Origin: Guillardia theta CCMP2712
Taxonomy: Eukaryota > Cryptophyceae > Pyrenomonadales > Geminigeraceae
NCBI RefSeq assembly: GCF_000315625.1
Contig: NW_005434632.1
Coordinates: forward strand, 529,770-589,121
Reading direction: 5' to 3'
DNA length: 59,352 nt
The position numbers and the translations under genes were made by a program. This document shows, one piece after another, positions 54,301 through 59,352 of the stretch. Every line of letters starts with the position of its first letter. Position 1 is the first letter of the stretch. The notes beneath the pieces were generated by a model. The model did not search any database, was not told where the DNA came from, and was given only the letters and a program-made list of their open reading frames with translations.

Positions 54301-54676
54301 CTCAGGTAGGCATCTGCTGCTCCTGCTGCTCCTGCTGCTTCCTCTCCGTCCTCTTGATCTATCCATCTTCTCCATCCTCTTTTCTCCTTCAAGTCATCTT
54401 TTGTTCATTTTCTTTTCCATCGCTCACAGGCTGACAGGCTGACGCGCTTGTCGGTCACTTCTCCTCCAACCTCTCACGGTCTGTACCTTCGCTCTCCCCC
54501 TTCTCTCTTCTGCTTTCTCACATTCTTCGCTCAGTCTCGCGTTTCTTCGATCTCTAGCTCATCATGGTCGCCCGGTCCCATACGCGTCGGTCGACGGGCC
54601 ATGGCACGGTAGGACTGAGGAGCGTCAGATGCTGACCTGCCTCCTCCAGGTGCTTTCACTGGCGCATGTGCTGTAG
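49553..54676 (+). CDS. Fucosyltransferase-like secreted/Golgi protein with lectin-like and EGF-like modules
   Basis: The C-terminal part matches the alpha-1,6-FUT/O-FUT-like family that uses GDP-fucose. Its motifs are GVYVPETVVEHFYYVPPR, YGILWWRAVEMEYILRLNEE, HPIIGLHVRRGDSCHTTLRR (the HxRRGD nucleotide-sugar motif), KVFVATDDTQVVNEL, ADALVGHFSSNLSR and PVPYASVDGPWHG. The stop is at about 54676. Upstream exons encode a fucolectin/discoidin-like strand pattern (IHAIGIWWAVNVGG, RFVKVTMHGQEQLGLREVQL). An EGF-like unit follows (NCWDCSKHCINGYC joined to RCICDPDWIGHDCS, 51745-51990), then a linker with FYFPNAGFASTMQF. The first exons from 49553 (MSKTELSL) are provisional and could belong to a separate gene. 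The acceptor substrate is unknown. Confidence 0.75.
51305..51378. repeat. GATGAT/GGTGGT microsatellite
   Basis: Intronic, just before the exon with RFVKVTMHGQEQLGL. Confidence 0.85.
53306..53412. repeat. GGAGGGAGGA purine repeat
   Basis: Intronic repeat in the fucosyltransferase-like gene, directly before the HVRRGD exon, purine-rich on the sense strand. Confidence 0.85.
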
Positions 54677-55043
54677 AGTCTCCGCCTCCTTCCCCTTCTC
54701 CTCCGTCTGCTGAGCCTCATCACCTTCTGTCCCTCATCCCATCCCTGCCCTGTCCCTTCTCTGCCCCTCCTACCGCTCCTCCTACCGCTCCTCCTACCGC
54801 TCCTCCTACCGCTCCTCCTACCGCTCCTCCTACCGCTCCTCCTTCTTACCCCTCCAACCTTCTTTTCTCCTCTCTCCTCTCCCAGCTTTTTAACAGTTTC
54901 GGTGCTGAATGTCAGCTAAATCTCCTTGACGATGACGTGGCACTGAAGGGTTTATCTCGACTGCCAACTTGTATGTACACACCCTGCTCCCCTCCCCTTC
55001 CTCCCTCGCCCTTATCGCTTTCTCCTCCTCCCTGCAAGTTCAG
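54677..55043. other. Convergent intergenic stretch with CCTACCGCTCCT 12-mer array
   Basis: Six units of a 12-bp repeat lie at about 54770-54842. The rest is pyrimidine-rich. No gene is supported. Confidence 0.6.
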
Positions 55044-57763
55044 TCACAGACGACCTGCGCCTCCTCCTCTGCTTGTCCTAGCCTTCTCACCTTTTCCATT
55101 CCTCTTTCCCTTCCCCAGCTTCGCCTCGAATTGCTGTTGCGCCAGGAAGGACTCGATCGACTGCTTGCTCGTCACATCTTTTGCACCAAGGGAGGCTTTG
55201 CTCGTCACCTTTGCTCGCTCGTCTCGTAGCTCTCGCTGCTTTCTCAGCTGCTCTGTCCTCTGCGCGTCCAGGAACATGTTGTCCTTTCGCAGCTCCTGTA
55301 GCGGGAGGGATTAGGAGAGGATGTAGCGGGTCAAGTGGCAGAGGGGATGGGACAGAAGAGAGAAGGAGAGAAGGAGAGAAGGAGAGAAGGAGAGGAGAGA
55401 GGAGCTAATCAAGAGGAATGGAGGGCAGACAAGGACAAGGCCAAGGTAAGATGAAGGAGATGAGGCACTCGACGAGGAAAAAAAAGACAGAGGGGGCTGG
55501 AGGAGGCAGGCAGGGCGAGAATGAGAAGATCACCCGGACTGCTCCCTTGAACTCTCGCTTGACGATTCTTCGCATCTTCCTCTTCTCTGCTCGCTCCCTG
55601 CGCTCTTACTTAGTCTTGCCCTTCTCTCACATTGCACTCTCCTCCCTTCAACTCTCCTCGCCTTCCTCTCCCGCTCTCTCCCCCTCGTTCTCCTCCCCCT
55701 CCTTCCCCTTCTCTCAACGCCACCTGTCAGGATCAAAGTCTGCATCCGGAGCGAAGGATTCTTCGAATCTCGGGTTGTACTGCGCGATAGCAGCAGGAGG
55801 AGCAGCAGCGTAGAGGCGGAGGGGCAGGTAGCCTCCTGTTACCGGGTCCTGACAACGTGCAATCACATGTCTGAAGAGAGAGGAGGAGGGAGAACAGCAC
55901 AGAGATGATCGAGATTGTGAAGGCGCAAGACAAGTAGGGTGTAGAAAGGAGGGGAACCAAAGAGCGAGGGGGAAGAGGTGGGGTGGGGGTGGGGAAGTAA
56001 CCTTGGCATAGTCGGCTGCTTTCTTAAGAGCTTGACGGAGGTCGAAGAGGGCAAGGAGCACGGGATTAGAAGTGTGCGAGTCCTTCGCCTCGCTGGAGAT
56101 GACGAAGTGCGAGAGGGAAACAGATTGACGTTTGTTGCTTCCAAGTTTTCTCCCTAAACCCGAATAGTACAAGACTGGGAGGAAAACGGGAGAATAAGAG
56201 AATAAACGAGAAAAAGTGGAGAGAAGAACAAGACAGCCACCAGAGAAAAACAAGACCATCAACATGGTTTGTTACAAGACACAGACTCACTGTTTGCAAC
56301 TTCAAATAGAGGTTGCAGCATTGCGACAACCCCTTCCGAACATTTTCCAGTCCCTGTTGGAAACCAAATGATGATAAGACAGGAAGACACAATAGCAAGC
56401 AAGGACGAGAAAGTGGAGAAAGGGAAGAGAAGAATGATGAGCAAGTGGGAAAATCAAAGCCAAAGGGTGTAGGGAAGAGTGGTCAGACCGTTGACAGTGT
56501 CGAAGGCAGTTCCTGCAGCAGAGTAAGAAGGAGTATGAAGGAAAACAAGGAGAAGGATGGAGACAGAAATATTCTCACCCGCAAGTCTGCAGCCTCTGAC
56601 TACTGAAGTGGCAACTTTGAGAGCAGAGACAAGCACGCTTGCCTTCATGCTCTCTTCGACTTGACCCCGCAGCAGCATCCTCATCTTCAGCATCCCCTCG
56701 TTCTTTACGTTGGCGTGCATGTCTGTCGAGTATAGAAGCCCATCTCTCCTTCCCTCCCTTCCTCCTTCTCTGGAGTCAAAGAGATGCCACTGGGCCAGCA
56801 GGGCCCCGGCTGGGCTCAAGCGAGGAATCGCCTCCTGAGCGTGGGCTGGGAGGCTCTCACAAAGAATGGCGGCGACGGAGGAGATAAGCTCAGGCGCAAC
56901 GCGCTTGCCCTCCACGCACGCGCTGACAAGGATGCTTGCAACGAAGAGAGCTTTGCCGAGGTCTGCCAGCGACAACACAGGGGCGCAGGACAGGAGCTGC
57001 GAGAGCAGGAGCATGTAAGGGGTACTGACAGGGTGCGAAAGATCGGAGCAAGGGAACAGCGTCTGGGTCGCCTTGAGCAGCAGCAGTTCGCCTCCTGTCG
57101 GCCACTGCGGGCCGGAAGGGTCAGAGAGGCCATGGGCGAGTGTCTGCTGGAGGTCAAGGAGCTGCGACTTGAACTGACTCGCCGCATACCCCGGCATCGC
57201 CTGCGTCAGCTGAAACAGACCCCAGCTGACAGCGTCCACGTCCTGGTTGTCTGGCTCGGCGCCGTCACGATCAGGAATGAGGAGGAGGCGCTGCATGAGC
57301 ATGCCATAGAGACGCTCGAGAGCATCGCGGTTGGAGGAGGCGACGGCGACGGCATGGCAGGCGACCAGGCGCTCAAGGATCAGCTTCTGGTTCTCCAGCG
57401 AGTGCCCGGAGAGGAGAGCATTGAGACCCGTCACGTCCTCAGGCATGGCGAAGGTGTAGGGAATCTCCTCTGCCGCTGCCCTCTGCCTCTTCTCTCTCTC
57501 CTCCTTGGAGAGCACGACATCGCGATGTTTGCCAACGGTCACAGCAGCATGTTGCAGCTTGCCTCTCTTGCTCTCAAGGTGCTCCTCCTCGCTCTCAGAG
57601 ACCACATCCTGCTGTACTTGACCCTCCTCCGACTGCTCATCCTGCGATCAAGACATGAGCGATAACAGTACAATCTGACAGCTGCTTTACCTCATCATCG
57701 TCATCATCGCCATCTTCTTCTTCCTCTTGTGCTGTCTGCTCCTCATCCGCTTCACTGCCACCA

Positions 57764-57834
<71 letters not shown>

Positions 57835-59157
57835 TTCCTCTTCTTCACTCTCATCGATTTCTTTTCCAGATACCTCCTCCCCTCGCCTCAGAATTCCAGC
57901 AGCAGCAAAGTCTCCCCGTTTCAGCTTGGTATGTTTTCCATCCAGGGGCATGAAGTCGTCCTCTAGCGCATCTCCAGACCTCTCCTTAGCTTCGTTCTCG
58001 AACCGCACCCTTCGCTTCTTGAAGCCCTTCAGCCCCCCTCCTTCCTCGTCCTCGTCACTGAAATCTCCTTGCATTCTCCGCATGCGAGCTTTTTCAGCAA
58101 GCAGGAGCGCGTCATGCTTCTCTTTCGCCATCTCCTCGGGAGTTTTGAGTCGGTCAGCTGCTTGCGCTTTCATGTCATCTGCAAGCTCGCGAGCCAACTG
58201 GTCGAACTCGTCCTCCTCCTTTTGCTCAGTGTCTTCCTCCTCCTCTCCCTGCTGCTGCTTCAACTTTTCATCCTTTCGTGTCGGCCTCTTTTTGGCTTCG
58301 AGGAAGGAAGAGATATCTTTGAACTCTTCGTTCAAGCGCTCCAATAGTTCTTCCTTCTCTGCTTTCTCCCTTTTCTTTTCTGCCTTGTACGCTTTGCTCT
58401 TTGCAATGATTTCCTCCATGATCTCCTTCTTTGATTTTTGTTTTTCCTCCTCTTCCTCTCCTTCCCTCCCTTTCTTTGCCACGAACCCGCCAAAGTGATA
58501 CTTGTCAAGGTCGTTCTTGCTTTCTTCGTCGTCCGAGATCTCTTCATGCTCGAAATCTTCCACTTCTCCCAGTCTCATCCCACCATGAGTAAGAACATCT
58601 TCCTCTTCATCGTCATCCAAAGCCATTCCTCGCCGAGCTCGGGCCATTCGCTCTCTCTGAAATCTCAACAATGCCTTGTCTTCCTCAGTCAAATCTTCGC
58701 CCTCACCAAAGCGTCGATCGAGGAATAGGTTTCCTCTTGCGCCATCTTTCAGCTCTACACCGAGAGTTCGTTTCCTCCTATCCCATGCTTCTGATCGTCC
58801 CTTGCTCAAGCTTTTCCCTTCCCCCTTTCGCTTCCTCCCCAGCACCGAGATCTTCTCCTTGACGATTTTTCGTTCGAATGGGTTGACACTGACAGAACTA
58901 GCTCCTCCAGACGGAGCACCTGCTTTCGCTTGTCCTACTCCTCCACTAAAATTGTTTCCTACACGCCTTTTTCCTCCTCCCCTCCCTTTCCCTCCTCCTC
59001 CTCCTCCTCCTTTGCCTTTCCTTCCCTTTCGCATCGCTTTCACCATGACAAGGGCACGTGCGACATATGAGCCCTCATCCCCACTATATACCAGGCCCGG
59101 GTTCCTCGTCCTTCCGGTCCAGCTGCTTCCGGTCACCTTCCGGCGGCCTGCACTCAA
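55044..59157 (-). CDS. NOP14: NOP14, nucleolar small-subunit processome protein
   Basis: NOP14 works in 18S rRNA maturation and 40S assembly in the nucleolus. An open start exists at 59157, but the Met at 59046 (MVKAMRKGRKGK) gives the usual basic N-terminus and is preferred. Exon 1 (to 57691) has VNPFERKIVKEKISVLGRKR, NLFLDRRFGEGED, HGGMRLGEVEDFEHEEISDD and a long acidic region, partly a GTCCTC-encoded Asp/Glu run (57770-57833). Exon 2 starts at 57641, and its ORF includes EIPYTFAMPEDVTGLNALLS, the core NOP14 signature, then HPVSTPYMLLLSQLLSCAP. Later exons encode RLYAAAPPAAIAQYNPRFEE and SEQLRKQ-type basic helices (FLDAQRTEQLRKQRELRDER), as in the family's C-terminus. The end at 55044 is approximate. 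Confidence 0.93.
57768..57834. repeat. GTCCTC hexanucleotide repeat, coding (Asp-Glu)
   Basis: About 11 units. In the NOP14 frame they read alternating Asp and Glu. Confidence 0.9.
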
Positions 59158-59352
59158 CAGATCCGATCCGGGATGAGTCGTGGTGGGGCACGAGAGGGGA
59201 TGTGGCCAAATTTGGCGCCGACATGCAGCTGAAAGTACCTGAAGACCCAGCGATACGAGAGCAAGGAAGACAGGCGAGTGAGGAGAGGAGAGGAGAGGAG
59301 AGGAGAGGAGAGGAGAGGAGAGGAGAGGAGGGGAGGGGAGGGGAGGGGAGAG
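59158..59352. other. Right edge: NOP14 upstream region and GAGAG purine repeat
   Basis: 59277-59352 is a pentanucleotide GGAGA/GGGGA array running off the window. No gene is seen. Confidence 0.6.

Noticed and set aside
59277-59352. Possible telomere at the right edge
   Set aside because: The GGAGA array is like the internal purine repeats and not a telomere-type TTAGGG-class sequence.

Overview
This window is nuclear DNA from a eukaryote, most plausibly a single-celled alga with a complex (secondary) plastid, cryptophyte-like. The reasons are: almost every gene is split by short GT-AG introns (about 40 to 300 nt); the genes are typical eukaryotic ones (cytosolic ribosomal stalk protein P0, condensin SMC2, nucleolar NOP14, a DDX51/Dbp6-type helicase); and several proteins likely to be plastid proteins (M41-like peptidase, fibrillin, glutaredoxin-BolA) begin with a signal-peptide-like segment followed by a Ser/Arg-rich, transit-like stretch. 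In the peptidase the transit-like stretch starts with Phe. The species call is inference. Exon joins were made by eye from splice signals, reading phase and family similarity, so exon edges are provisional where not given exactly.

Layout, left to right. 1-2970 (-): 3'-truncated TPR/OGT-SPINDLY-like glycosyltransferase. 4180-5435 (+): small membrane protein with a DnaJ-type zinc motif. 5491-6760 (-): RPLP0. 7600-9640: two GC-rich islands flanking an intronless unknown gene (8376-9137, +). 9641-12128 (-): M41/FtsH-like peptidase with a coiled-coil tail. 12129-14036: intergenic, rich in TACCCC/GGGGTA. 14037-18538 (+): SMC2. 18658-19619 (-): PAP/fibrillin. 20147-24894 (+): GT14 glycosyltransferase that appears to continue into a discoidin (F5/8C) domain. 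25045-25743 (-): small acidic/basic protein. 25726-29379 (+): unrecognised helical protein. 29413-30154 (-): 70-residue protein. 30723-32598 (-): transcription factor with two tandem Zn2Cys6 clusters and a PAS-like region. 32801-33540: long RNA-foldable hairpin and a GC-rich island. 33926-34835 (+): unknown secreted-type protein. 34919-38343 (-): PDZ/coiled-coil gene or genes. 38456-39467 (+): monothiol glutaredoxin fused to BolA. 39893-45245 (+): DEAD-box helicase with a pure (CTG)53 tract in an intron. 45590-48860 (-): PDK1/CAMK-like pseudokinase, with an assembly gap in one intron. 49553-54676 (+): secreted fucosyltransferase-like protein with lectin-like and EGF-like modules. 55044-59157 (-): NOP14.

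Themes. Three glycosyltransferases of different families (GT41-like, GT14, FUT-like) lie in the window, and two of them carry extra carbohydrate-binding-type or EGF-type modules. Two genes serve ribosome biogenesis (NOP14, DDX51-like) and one encodes a ribosomal protein. Introns are loaded with purine/pyrimidine micro- and minisatellites (GGA, GAGCAG, GAGT, CTG and others). These create most of the long spurious open frames, which are not listed as genes. GC-rich islands at five places share short words and look like copies of one dispersed element or promoter type.
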